Source: Clostridia bacterium
GTDB taxonomy: Bacteria > Bacillota > Clostridia > TANB77 > CAG-508
DNA: 16,724 bases
Direction of reading: 5' to 3'
NCBI GenBank assembly: GCA_900759475.1
Contig: CAAEVK010000042.1
Span: forward strand, 1 to 16,724
The notes under the pieces were generated by a model that had not been told where the DNA came from, ran no database searches, and saw nothing but the letters and a program-made list of their open reading frames with translations. A program made the translations under genes and the position numbers. Of this stretch, positions 7,687-14,919 are shown one piece after another; the stretch's first letter is position 1; each line of letters begins with the position of its first letter.

Positions 7687-8301
7687 ATGGACAATTTTAG
7701 AGATAAAATAAAATTTGTACCAAAAGATAAATACAAACCAAAGTTTCAAAAAACAAAAGATTTTCCGTATTATAAAATGTATGAAGAAGATGGTTCTTTT
7801 GTAGGTAGAATAAATCCAAAATATGAAGTAAGGCAAAATAAATGGTTACAAGGAGTTTCATGCTTTGTAATGAATGAACAAGGAGAAATTTTATTAGAGA
7901 AAAGAGCTGGAAAAGGACTAACTCCAGGAAAGATTGACTTAGTATCTGGACATGTAGACAAAGAGGAAACGCCAGAACAGTCAATGAGTAGAGAATTACA
8001 AGAAGAAGTTGGAATTGCAGTAACAAAAAACAGTCAATTACGATCACTAGGAGTATTACCACTTGTATTTGAAAACAATAACAACAGAAGAAAATTTAAA
8101 ATAGAATTTTTTTGCTGTCAATATAACAACGAAACAATGAAAATGCAGAAAGAAGAAGTGGAAGATGTATTTTGGCTACCTATGGAAGATGTATTTGAAC
8201 TAATAAAAAGAGGTAAGACTAAATTTACATATACAATACAAATGGAAGAAATATTTCAAAAAATAAGAACTATAAAAAATATGGATAAAGAGAGAGAGTA
8301 A
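7687..8301 (+). CDS. Nudix hydrolase
   Basis: Nudix enzymes cleave nucleoside diphosphates linked to another moiety. The 204-residue product has a textbook Nudix box, GHVDKEETPEQSMSRELQEEVGI, at roughly residues 95-117, with the REL-EEVG metal-binding part intact. The 60-residue N-terminal extension contains GRINPKYEVRQNKWLQGVSCFVMNEQGEILLEKR, which resembles isopentenyl-diphosphate isomerase-like or NADH-pyrophosphatase-like Nudix proteins, so the substrate is not settled. It starts 14 bases after pgk with AGAGGAAG as SD and ends two bases before the next gene, so it is in the glycolytic operon. Confidence 0.88.
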   Translation: MDNFRDKIKFVPKDKYKPKFQKTKDFPYYKMYEEDGSFVGRINPKYEVRQNKWLQGVSCFVMNEQGEILLEKRAGKGLTPGKIDLVSGHVDKEETPEQSMSRELQEEVGIAVTKNSQLRSLGVLPLVFENNNNRRKFKIEFFCCQYNNETMKMQKEEVEDVFWLPMEDVFELIKRGKTKFTYTIQMEEIFQKIRTIKNMDKERE

Positions 8302-8303
8302 TA

Positions 8304-8870
8304 ATGATAGTAACATTATCTGGAATAACAGGGGTAGGAAAGTCTTATTTTAAAAAATGTATGATAAAAGATTTAAAATTTAAAAATATGGTAATCGTAA
8401 CTACTAGAGAAAAAAGAGAAAGAGAGATAGAAGGAGTAGATAAATACTTTGTAACACAAGAACAGTTTGCACAATTAAAAAATAAAAATGATATATTGGT
8501 AGATTTTAAATTTTTGGGAAATCAATATGCTTATAAAAAAGAAGACTTGTTTTCCAAAGAAAATTCTGTTACAGAATTACATTATAATACAATATATGAA
8601 TTTAAAAAGGCAAATAACTATATAGTGTCTATTTATATAATACCAAAAGACATTAATTTGGCAAAGCAGGAATTATATAAAAGAAATTTACCAAAGAAAG
8701 TAGAAAAATTAAGAATACAAGAAATAGAACAACAATTAAATGAATTTTTAAATAATAAAAAATTACAACAACAGTTTGACTATATAATTTATAATGATTA
8801 TACAGATAAAACAAAGCAAGAATTATTTGCTATTGTTCAAAAAATAATGAGAGGAGATAGTTATGCGTAA
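8304..8870 (+). CDS. Guanylate-kinase-like P-loop protein
   Basis: The 188-residue product opens with MIVTLSGITGVGKSYF, a Walker A P-loop at about residues 6-14. It then has VTTREKREREIEGVDKYFVTQEQF (near 32-55), which parallels the GMP-binding TTRxxRxxExxGxxYxFV stretch of guanylate kinases. The rest is divergent and rich in Lys, Gln and Asn. It may be a nucleotide kinase of altered specificity; a main housekeeping gmk would normally be better conserved. It follows the Nudix gene by two bases and overlaps the tpiA start by eight, so it is translationally coupled within the operon. Confidence 0.75.
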   Translation: MIVTLSGITGVGKSYFKKCMIKDLKFKNMVIVTTREKREREIEGVDKYFVTQEQFAQLKNKNDILVDFKFLGNQYAYKKEDLFSKENSVTELHYNTIYEFKKANNYIVSIYIIPKDINLAKQELYKRNLPKKVEKLRIQEIEQQLNEFLNNKKLQQQFDYIIYNDYTDKTKQELFAIVQKIMRGDSYA

Positions 8871-9609
8871 GAAAGTAATTGCAGGAAACTGGAAGATGAA
8901 TAAACTTCCTAATGAAGCAATCGATTTTATACAAAAGCTAGAACCATTAGTAAAAAATACAAAACATGAAGTAATTCTTTGTGTACCATATACAGATTTA
9001 TTTTACTGTTTGCTAAATACACAAAATACAAATATAAAAATAGGGGCGCAAAATATGCATTTTGAAGAAAAGGGAGCATATACAGGAGAAATTTCAGGAA
9101 GTATGTTAAAATCTATAGGAGTAGAATATGTTATTATAGGACACTCTGAAAGAAGGCAGTACTATGGTGAAACAGATGAAAGTGTTAACAAAAAAGTAAA
9201 AGCAGCATTTCAAAATGAATTAAAACCAATAGTATGTGTTGGAGAAACATTAAATCAAAGAGAGCAAGGAATTACAAACCATATTATTACAAATCAAACA
9301 AAATTAGCATTACAAGGGATAACAGAGCAACAAATTAAAAATACAATCATTGCTTATGAACCAATTTGGGCAATAGGAACTGGAAAAACTGCAACAGCAG
9401 AAGATGCTAATAATGCAATTAAAGCAATAAGAGAAGAATTGGCAAAGAACTATGAACAAAATATTGCTAATGAAGTGATTATACAATATGGTGGAAGTGT
9501 TAAATCTTCTAATGCAAAAGAACTATTTGAAATGTCAGATATAGATGGAGGACTTGTTGGTGGAGCAAGCCTAGATGTAGAAGAATTTAGCAAAATTGTA
9601 AATTATTAA
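8863..9609 (+). CDS. tpiA: Triose-phosphate isomerase
   Basis: It interconverts dihydroxyacetone phosphate and glyceraldehyde-3-phosphate. The 248 residues are the normal length. Active-site motifs are GNWKMN (Lys11), IIGHSERR (His94) and AYEPIWAIGTGKTA (Glu166, then the flexible loop), followed by QYGGSVK and GLVGGASLD for phosphate binding. The ATG lies within the last codons of the upstream kinase-like gene, with GAGAGGAG as SD. No in-frame CGG and no frameshift are present. Confidence 0.98.
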   Translation: MRKKVIAGNWKMNKLPNEAIDFIQKLEPLVKNTKHEVILCVPYTDLFYCLLNTQNTNIKIGAQNMHFEEKGAYTGEISGSMLKSIGVEYVIIGHSERRQYYGETDESVNKKVKAAFQNELKPIVCVGETLNQREQGITNHIITNQTKLALQGITEQQIKNTIIAYEPIWAIGTGKTATAEDANNAIKAIREELAKNYEQNIANEVIIQYGGSVKSSNAKELFEMSDIDGGLVGGASLDVEEFSKIVNY

Positions 9610-9759
9610 AAATGTCTTTATGTATATAAGGGATAGGTGTATTATCTCTTAAGTTGTAAAGTAATATAACAAGTAAAAGCAAATATAATAATTTTTGGAA
9701 GAAGATAAAAATTTATTATTGAAAAGACAAGAACTATAAAAGTTCAAATGGAGGCAAAA

Positions 9760-11295
9760 ATGAATAAAAAATTAACAATGTTGATGATCCTTGATGGATT
9801 TGGAATGAACGAAAATGAAAATGGAAATGCAATAAAACTTGCTGCAACTCCTAATATAGATAAGCTTTTAAAGCAAAATCCTAATACAATTATTCATACA
9901 AGTGGTCTAGATGTCGGACTTCCAGAAGGACAAATGGGAAATTCAGAGGTAGGACATACGAATATTGGGGCTGGAAGAATTATATACCAAGAGTTAACAA
10001 AAATAACAAAATCAATTGAAGAGGGAGATTTTTTCAGTAATTCAGAATTAGTAAATGCAGTTGAAAACTGTAAAAAACACCATTCAAAATTACATGTTTT
10101 AGGTTTGCTATCTGATGGAGGAGTACATAGCCATATTCGTCATTTGTATGCCATACTAGAATTAGCAAAAAGAAAAGATTTTGAAGATGTATATGTACAT
10201 TGCTTTTTGGATGGAAGAGATACGCCACCAGCATCAGGAGAAAATTATATTGCAGAATTAGAAAAGAAAATGGAAGAAAAAGGTATTGGTAAAATTGCAA
10301 GCATTATGGGAAGATTTTATGCAATGGATAGAGACAAGCGCTGGGAAAGAGTACAGTTAGCATATAACGCTTTAGTAAATGGAGAAGGAGAAAAAGCAGC
10401 AAGTGCAATTTCTGCAATAGAAAGCTCTTATCAACAAGAAATTTTTGACGAATTTGTAAAACCAACAGTTATAATTAATCCAGAAGGAAAGCCAACAGCA
10501 ACTATTACACAAAATGATTCTGTTATTTTCTTTAACTTTAGACCAGATAGAGCTCGCGAAATAACAAGAAGTATTGTAGATAATAAATTTAAAGAGTTTG
10601 AAAAAAAATTATTAAATGTATATTATGTATGCTTTACAAATTATGACGAAACAATGCCAAATGTACATATTGCATTTAAAAAAGAAGAAATAAATAATAC
10701 CTTTGGAGAATATATTAGTAATAAAGGACTAACACAATTAAGAATTGCAGAAACAGAAAAATATGCTCATGTAACTTTCTTTTTTAATGGAGGAGAAGAA
10801 AAACAATATCCAGGAGAAGACAGAATATTAGTTCCGTCTCCTAAAGTGCAGACATATGACTTAAAACCAGAAATGAGTGCTATAGAAGTTACAAATAAAG
10901 TGGTGGAAGCAATTAATTCTGGTAAGTATGACAGTATTATACTAAACTATGCTAATTGTGATATGGTTGGGCATACAGGTAGTTTAGAAGCTGCAATACA
11001 AGCAGTAGAAACGATTGATACTTGTGTGGGAAGAGTTGTTGAAGCAATAAATCTTCAAAAAGGAGTAGTACTAATTACAGCTGACCATGGAAACGCAGAA
11101 CAGATGATAGACTATAAAACAGGAGAGCCACACACAGCGCATACAACAAACTCTGTGCCATTAATAGTGGTAGGGCTAGATTCTGTTAAATTAATAGAAG
11201 GAAGATTAGCTGATTTAGCACCAACTATGCTAGAAATAATGGGGTTAGAAAAGCCATCAGAAATGACTGGAAATAGTTTAATTAAAAAGGAGTGA
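9760..11295 (+). CDS. gpmI: 2,3-bisphosphoglycerate-independent phosphoglycerate mutase
   Basis: It converts 3-phosphoglycerate to 2-phosphoglycerate through a phosphoserine and two Mn ions. With the start at 9760 it has 511 residues, typical for GpmI. An earlier in-frame ATG at 9746-9748 overlaps the SD (TGGAGG, 9749-9754) and is rejected. Motifs are MILDGFGMN (metal Asp12), EGQMGNSEVGHTNIGAGR (catalytic Ser62), FLDGRDTPP, FFNFRPDRARE, CDMVGHTG and ITADHGNAEQM. It sits 150 bases after tpiA; I see no clear promoter or terminator in that gap. It has one out-of-frame CGG (GTC GGA) and an intact frame. Confidence 0.98.
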   Translation: MNKKLTMLMILDGFGMNENENGNAIKLAATPNIDKLLKQNPNTIIHTSGLDVGLPEGQMGNSEVGHTNIGAGRIIYQELTKITKSIEEGDFFSNSELVNAVENCKKHHSKLHVLGLLSDGGVHSHIRHLYAILELAKRKDFEDVYVHCFLDGRDTPPASGENYIAELEKKMEEKGIGKIASIMGRFYAMDRDKRWERVQLAYNALVNGEGEKAASAISAIESSYQQEIFDEFVKPTVIINPEGKPTATITQNDSVIFFNFRPDRAREITRSIVDNKFKEFEKKLLNVYYVCFTNYDETMPNVHIAFKKEEINNTFGEYISNKGLTQLRIAETEKYAHVTFFFNGGEEKQYPGEDRILVPSPKVQTYDLKPEMSAIEVTNKVVEAINSGKYDSIILNYANCDMVGHTGSLEAAIQAVETIDTCVGRVVEAINLQKGVVLITADHGNAEQMIDYKTGEPHTAHTTNSVPLIVVGLDSVKLIEGRLADLAPTMLEIMGLEKPSEMTGNSLIKKE

Positions 11296-11300
11296 ATCCT

Positions 11301-11846
11301 TTGAAAGAAACATTAGCCATAAGGAGACTATATTCGCAAATTCAAAATCAATTATTTCAAATGATACCAGAAAATTTTGAAAGTATTTATTTGTACTGTT
11401 CTATTACAGAACAAATAAAAGGAAGCCCAATTGGAGAAATGTACTTTTATTATTTTCCAAAGGGATTATTAAAAAAGAAGCCTGTTAATGTATATGAAAT
11501 ACCAGATAAATTTAATATACAAGACGAAGCTTTTTCAAAATTGGTAAATAATTTATATTTGTTGTTCAAACAATTAAGAGAAGAATTTATTCAAAACGAT
11601 GAGAAAGTTTGGACAAATTTAACAGTTTCAGTAGAAAATCTACGTTTTACTATAGAGTATTTTTATGATGATATTAGTTTATCTGAATATTCTAATATAG
11701 AAAGACATGTAATATGGAAGTACCAATATGTACAAAAAGATTTAAGTACATATTCAAAAAAAGAAAGGGAATTGATACAAAAATTTATAGAAAAACAAAA
11801 AAATGAAAAAAAAGAAAGTTCTTATTATACAGAGGGTGTGTATTAA
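11301..11846 (+). CDS. YezG-like / DUF600 family protein
   Basis: The 181-residue product resembles the YezG (DUF600) antitoxin or immunity family. It has IYSQIQNQLFQMIPENFESIYLYCSI near the start, a central EIPDKFNI, WTNLTVSVENLRFTIEYFYDD, then ERHVIWKYQY. YezG in Bacillus neutralises the YeeF toxin; the family is often found beside polymorphic toxins, but none is visible here. I chose TTG at 11301 because AAAAAGGAG (11284-11292) ends eight bases before it. A GTG at 11292 overlaps that SD. The SD itself overlaps the gpmI stop, so it is coupled to gpmI. The tail is strongly charged (Lys/Glu). Confidence 0.7.
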   Translation: MKETLAIRRLYSQIQNQLFQMIPENFESIYLYCSITEQIKGSPIGEMYFYYFPKGLLKKKPVNVYEIPDKFNIQDEAFSKLVNNLYLLFKQLREEFIQNDEKVWTNLTVSVENLRFTIEYFYDDISLSEYSNIERHVIWKYQYVQKDLSTYSKKERELIQKFIEKQKNEKKESSYYTEGVY

Positions 11847-11950
11847 GAAAAAACAAAGCAGATACTTAATTATACAACATAATATAAAGTACAGAAGAAA
11901 ATAAGAAAGTTAAAATTTAACTAGTTGAAGAAAAGAAAGGAGCAAAATTT

Positions 11951-12643
11951 ATGATTTATTCAAAAGAAGTAGAAGAAATGTGTAAAGTAGCAAAAGGGGT
12001 TGACCATGGTCCAGCACCAATTCCAGAGGAAGGAAAATGGGTAAAAGCTAAAGAAATTAAAGATATTTCAGGATTAACACATGGTATTGGATGGTGTGCA
12101 CCACAACAAGGAGCATGTAAATTAACATTAAATGTAAAAGAAGGTGTTATTCAAGAAGCTTTAGTAGAAACAATAGGATGCTCAGGAATGACACATTCGG
12201 CTGCAATGGCTGGAGAAATATTAGTAGGAAAAACAATTTTGGAGGCATTAAATACAGATTTAGTATGTGATGCAATTAATACAGCTATGAGAGAACTATT
12301 TTTACAAATTGTATATGGAAGAACACAATCAGCTTTTTCAGAAGGTGGACTTACTATAGGTGCTGGTATGGAAGATTTAGGAAAAGGACATAGAAGTCAA
12401 GTGGGGACTATTTATTCTACTTTAGCAAAAGGACCAAGATATTTAGAGCTAGCAGAAGGATATATTGTAGAAATTGGCTTAGACAAAGAAGATCAAATTA
12501 TTGGATATAAATATGTAAATTTAGGAAAAATGATGGAAAACATAAAAAAAGGAATTGAGCCAAATGAAGCAATAGAAAAAGCTTCTGGTAAGTATGGAAG
12601 ATTTGATGAAGCAGTAAAGAAAATTGACCCAAGACAAGAATAA
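11951..12643 (+). CDS. NifU-like iron-sulfur cluster scaffold homologue
   Basis: The 230-residue product belongs to the NifU-like (IscU-fold) proteins that accompany GGGtGRT proteins in Clostridia. Conserved cysteines occur in GWCAPQQGACKL and in VETIGCSGMTHSAAMAGE, the pattern of an Fe-S scaffold. It has a longer C-terminal part than housekeeping IscU/SufU, including IGAGMEDLGKGHRSQVGT and KASGKYGRFDEAVKKID. A strong AAAGGAG lies eight bases before the ATG. The GGGtGRT gene begins 22 bases downstream, so the two form an operon. The actual acceptor and physiological role are not established to my knowledge. Confidence 0.85.
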   Translation: MIYSKEVEEMCKVAKGVDHGPAPIPEEGKWVKAKEIKDISGLTHGIGWCAPQQGACKLTLNVKEGVIQEALVETIGCSGMTHSAAMAGEILVGKTILEALNTDLVCDAINTAMRELFLQIVYGRTQSAFSEGGLTIGAGMEDLGKGHRSQVGTIYSTLAKGPRYLELAEGYIVEIGLDKEDQIIGYKYVNLGKMMENIKKGIEPNEAIEKASGKYGRFDEAVKKIDPRQE

Positions 12644-12664
12644 ATAAAATAAGGAGGAATAACA

Positions 12665-13663
12665 ATGGCACTATTTGAAAGTTATGAAAGAAGAATTGAA
12701 CAAATAAAACCAGTAATGGAAAAATACGGAATTAAAGATTTTGATGATGCACTAGCTATTTGTAAAGAAAAAGGATTTAATCCTTATGATATTGTAAAAG
12801 GGGTTCAACCTATTTGCTTTGAAAATGCATGTTGGGCATATACATTAGGTGCAGCTATTGCAGTAAAAAAAGGATGCATAAAGGCAGCTGATGCTGCAAA
12901 AGCAATAGGAGAAGGATTACAAGCTTTTTGTATACCAGGCTCTGTTGCAGATGATAGAAAAGTTGGATTAGGACATGGTAATTTAGCTTCTATGTTATTG
13001 TCAGATGAAACAAAATGTTTTGCATTTTTAGCAGGACATGAATCTTTTGCAGCGGCTGAAGGTGCAATTGGAATTGCAAAATCTGCTAATAAAGTTAGAA
13101 AAGAACCTTTAAGAGTTATTTTAAATGGACTTGGAAAAGATGCAGCACAAGTTATTTCTAGAATTAATGGATTTACTTATGTAAAAACAGATTTTGATTT
13201 CTTTACAGGAAAAGTAAAAGTGGTGGAAGAAATAGCATATTCAGATGGAGAAAGAAGTAAAGTACGTTGTTATGGTGCAAATGATGTTAGAGAAGGTGTT
13301 GCAATAATGTGGTTGGAGGATGTAGATGTTTCAATTACAGGTAACTCAACAAACCCAACCAGATTCCAACATCCAGTTGCAGGAACATATAAAAAAGAAA
13401 GAATAGAAGCAGGAAAGAAATATTTTTCTGTAGCTTCTGGTGGTGGAACAGGAAGAACATTACACCCAGATAATATTGCAGCGGGTCCAGCATCATATGG
13501 TATGACCGACACAATGGGAAGAATGCATTCAGATGCTCAATTTGCAGGTTCTTCATCAGTACCAGCACATGTAGAGATGATGGGATTAATTGGAATGGGA
13601 AATAACCCAATGGTTGGGGCAACCGTTTCTGTTGCTGTAGCAGTAGAAGAAGCAATGAAATAG
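12665..13663 (+). CDS. GGGtGRT protein
   Basis: The 332-residue product carries the signature SVASGGGTGRTLHPDN near residues 257-272, for which this family is named. The C-terminus (GPASYGMTDTMGRMHSDAQF, then GSSSVPAHVEMMGLIGMGNNPMVGATVSVAVAVEEA) is highly conserved in the family. It has several cysteines (CKEKG, PICFENACW, KGCIKA) that could bind metal. An AAGGAGG SD lies just before the start. It is paired with the NifU-like gene, as in many anaerobes, but I know of no proven function. Three out-of-frame CGG strings are present and no frameshift. Confidence 0.88.
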   Translation: MALFESYERRIEQIKPVMEKYGIKDFDDALAICKEKGFNPYDIVKGVQPICFENACWAYTLGAAIAVKKGCIKAADAAKAIGEGLQAFCIPGSVADDRKVGLGHGNLASMLLSDETKCFAFLAGHESFAAAEGAIGIAKSANKVRKEPLRVILNGLGKDAAQVISRINGFTYVKTDFDFFTGKVKVVEEIAYSDGERSKVRCYGANDVREGVAIMWLEDVDVSITGNSTNPTRFQHPVAGTYKKERIEAGKKYFSVASGGGTGRTLHPDNIAAGPASYGMTDTMGRMHSDAQFAGSSSVPAHVEMMGLIGMGNNPMVGATVSVAVAVEEAMK

Positions 13664-13684
13664 TATTGAAAATTTAGAGTTTAG

Positions 13685-13733
13685 AAAAAGAGTGTAACAT
13701 TTGGGGTGCATTTCAAATGTTATACTCTTTTTT
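13685..13733 (+). terminator. Terminator after the GGGtGRT gene
   Basis: The arms at 13685-13703 and 13714-13732 form a 19-bp stem with one G-T pair, followed by a T-run. It can act in both directions because an A-run precedes it. Confidence 0.88.
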
Positions 13734-13844
13734 CATTAACAGTTAATAATAATGCAAAAAATAAATAATATTATTAATTCTACATTGCTTTCATAACAAT
13801 ATTACTATTTCACACAAAAAACAAACAAAAATTCGTAAAAATAC

Positions 13845-13873
13845 TTGACAAATAAAAAGAAAAATATTAAAAT
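13845..13873 (+). promoter_or_regulatory. Promoter of the YgjP-like gene
   Basis: A consensus TTGACA at 13845-13850 and TAAAAT at 13868-13873 are spaced by 17 bases, 50 bases before the ATG at 13923. Confidence 0.65.
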
Positions 13874-13922
13874 AAAACAAACAAAAGTTCATAGAACATT
13901 TTTTCTTTTAGGAGGTATTTTT

Positions 13923-14624
13923 ATGAGTAATTTTAAAAATAATATTATTGCATATACAGTAGACAGAGCAAGTGTTTCAGGTCTATATATATTAGTAGCA
14001 AATGGACAAGTTGTTGTAAGAGCACCTTGGTATTTGTCAACACAAAAAATACAGCAATATGTAGAGGAAAAAACGAAATGGATTGTAGAAAAATTAAGAG
14101 AACATGAAGATAAAAAAATAGAAAAAAGAAATTATATTCAAAATAAAACAGTGAAAATATTAGGAAAAAACTTTGCTTTGAAAATAATATATAAAAATAT
14201 AAAATTACCAAAGCTAGAGGTAATAGAGGGATTTGTTAGAATAGAAATACCTATTAAATATAAAAAAATGGATTGTACAGATGTTATACAAATTTTACTA
14301 GAAAAAATGTATGACAGACTAGCAAGCGAAGAAATAGAAAATATTATGGAAAAGGTAAGACTATCAACAGGAATAGCACCAGAAGATTATGAAATAAAAA
14401 GAATGGAAAATGTAATTGCAAAATTTTTACCAGAAAGTAAAATTATAATTAATCCAGACATTGTTAGACATAATAAAACTTTAATAGAATATATTATTAC
14501 ACATGAATTTTGCCATATAAAATATAGAACACATTCTAAAAAATTTTATCAATTGTTAGAAGAATATGTGCCTAATTACATACAATATGAAAAAGAATTA
14601 AATAAAAATTTAATAAACTACTAG
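13923..14624 (+). CDS. YgjP-like zinc metallopeptidase domain protein
   Basis: The product of 233 residues resembles the YgjP/DUF45 group of zincin metallopeptidases. The zinc site is THEFCHIKYRTHSKKFYQLLEEYVP: HEFCH supplies two histidines and the later HSKKFY the third ligand region. The N-terminal half (VRAPWYLSTQKIQQYVEEKTKWI) matches the usual YgjP N-domain. The start is set by TTAGGAGGT just before 13923; the open frame extends upstream through the promoter and is not translated from there. The central CWGSCS-type motif common in YgjP is not obvious here, so it is a divergent member. The substrate is unknown. Confidence 0.85.
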   Translation: MSNFKNNIIAYTVDRASVSGLYILVANGQVVVRAPWYLSTQKIQQYVEEKTKWIVEKLREHEDKKIEKRNYIQNKTVKILGKNFALKIIYKNIKLPKLEVIEGFVRIEIPIKYKKMDCTDVIQILLEKMYDRLASEEIENIMEKVRLSTGIAPEDYEIKRMENVIAKFLPESKIIINPDIVRHNKTLIEYIITHEFCHIKYRTHSKKFYQLLEEYVPNYIQYEKELNKNLINY

Positions 14625-14646
14625 CACATTTTAAAAAAATGTGCTA
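14622..14646 (+). terminator. Hairpin at the end of the YgjP-like gene
   Basis: The 11-bp arms at 14622-14632 and 14636-14646 are perfectly complementary and include the stop codon. The following AATATATTA is A/T-rich but not a pure T-run, so termination is likely but not certain. Confidence 0.5.
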
Positions 14647-14699
14647 ATATATTAATTATACTAGCGAATAATAAAGAAAACGCGTATACAGTATAACTT

Positions 14700-14775
14700 T
14701 GGGGTATCGCCAAGCGGTAAGGCATCGGACTCTGACTCCGACATTTCCTAGGTTCGAATCCTAGTACCCCAGCCA
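14700..14775 (+). tRNA. tRNA-Gln (anticodon CTG)
   Basis: The acceptor stem TGGGGTA pairs with TACCCCA. The anticodon stem TCGGA/TCCGA encloses the loop CTCTGAC with anticodon CTG. The T arm contains GGTTCGAATCC, and CCA is encoded at 14773-14775. It is close in sequence to other bacterial tRNA-Gln genes. It reads CAG, the third-position neighbour of CAA, and would not read CGG without a mismatch at the second base. Confidence 0.97.
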
Positions 14776-14919
14776 ACATATATTTTCCCTTTATATGCGG
14801 AATTAGTTATAAATAAAGTTGATAAAAATGCAATATATAGTAAAAATAATACCAGCTTTTTTACATACCTCTTTATTAATATGGATATAATAATAGCATA
14901 TTAATGAGGAGGTTTTTTA

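Noticed and set aside
9748..9759. Upstream ATG for gpmI at 9748
   Set aside because: It coincides with the GGAGG ribosome binding site; the ATG at 9760 has correct spacing and matches the usual GpmI N-terminus.
13845..13922. 26-residue N-terminal extension of the YgjP-like protein
   Set aside because: It begins within the -35 box, and a strong AGGAGGT precedes the internal ATG at 13923.
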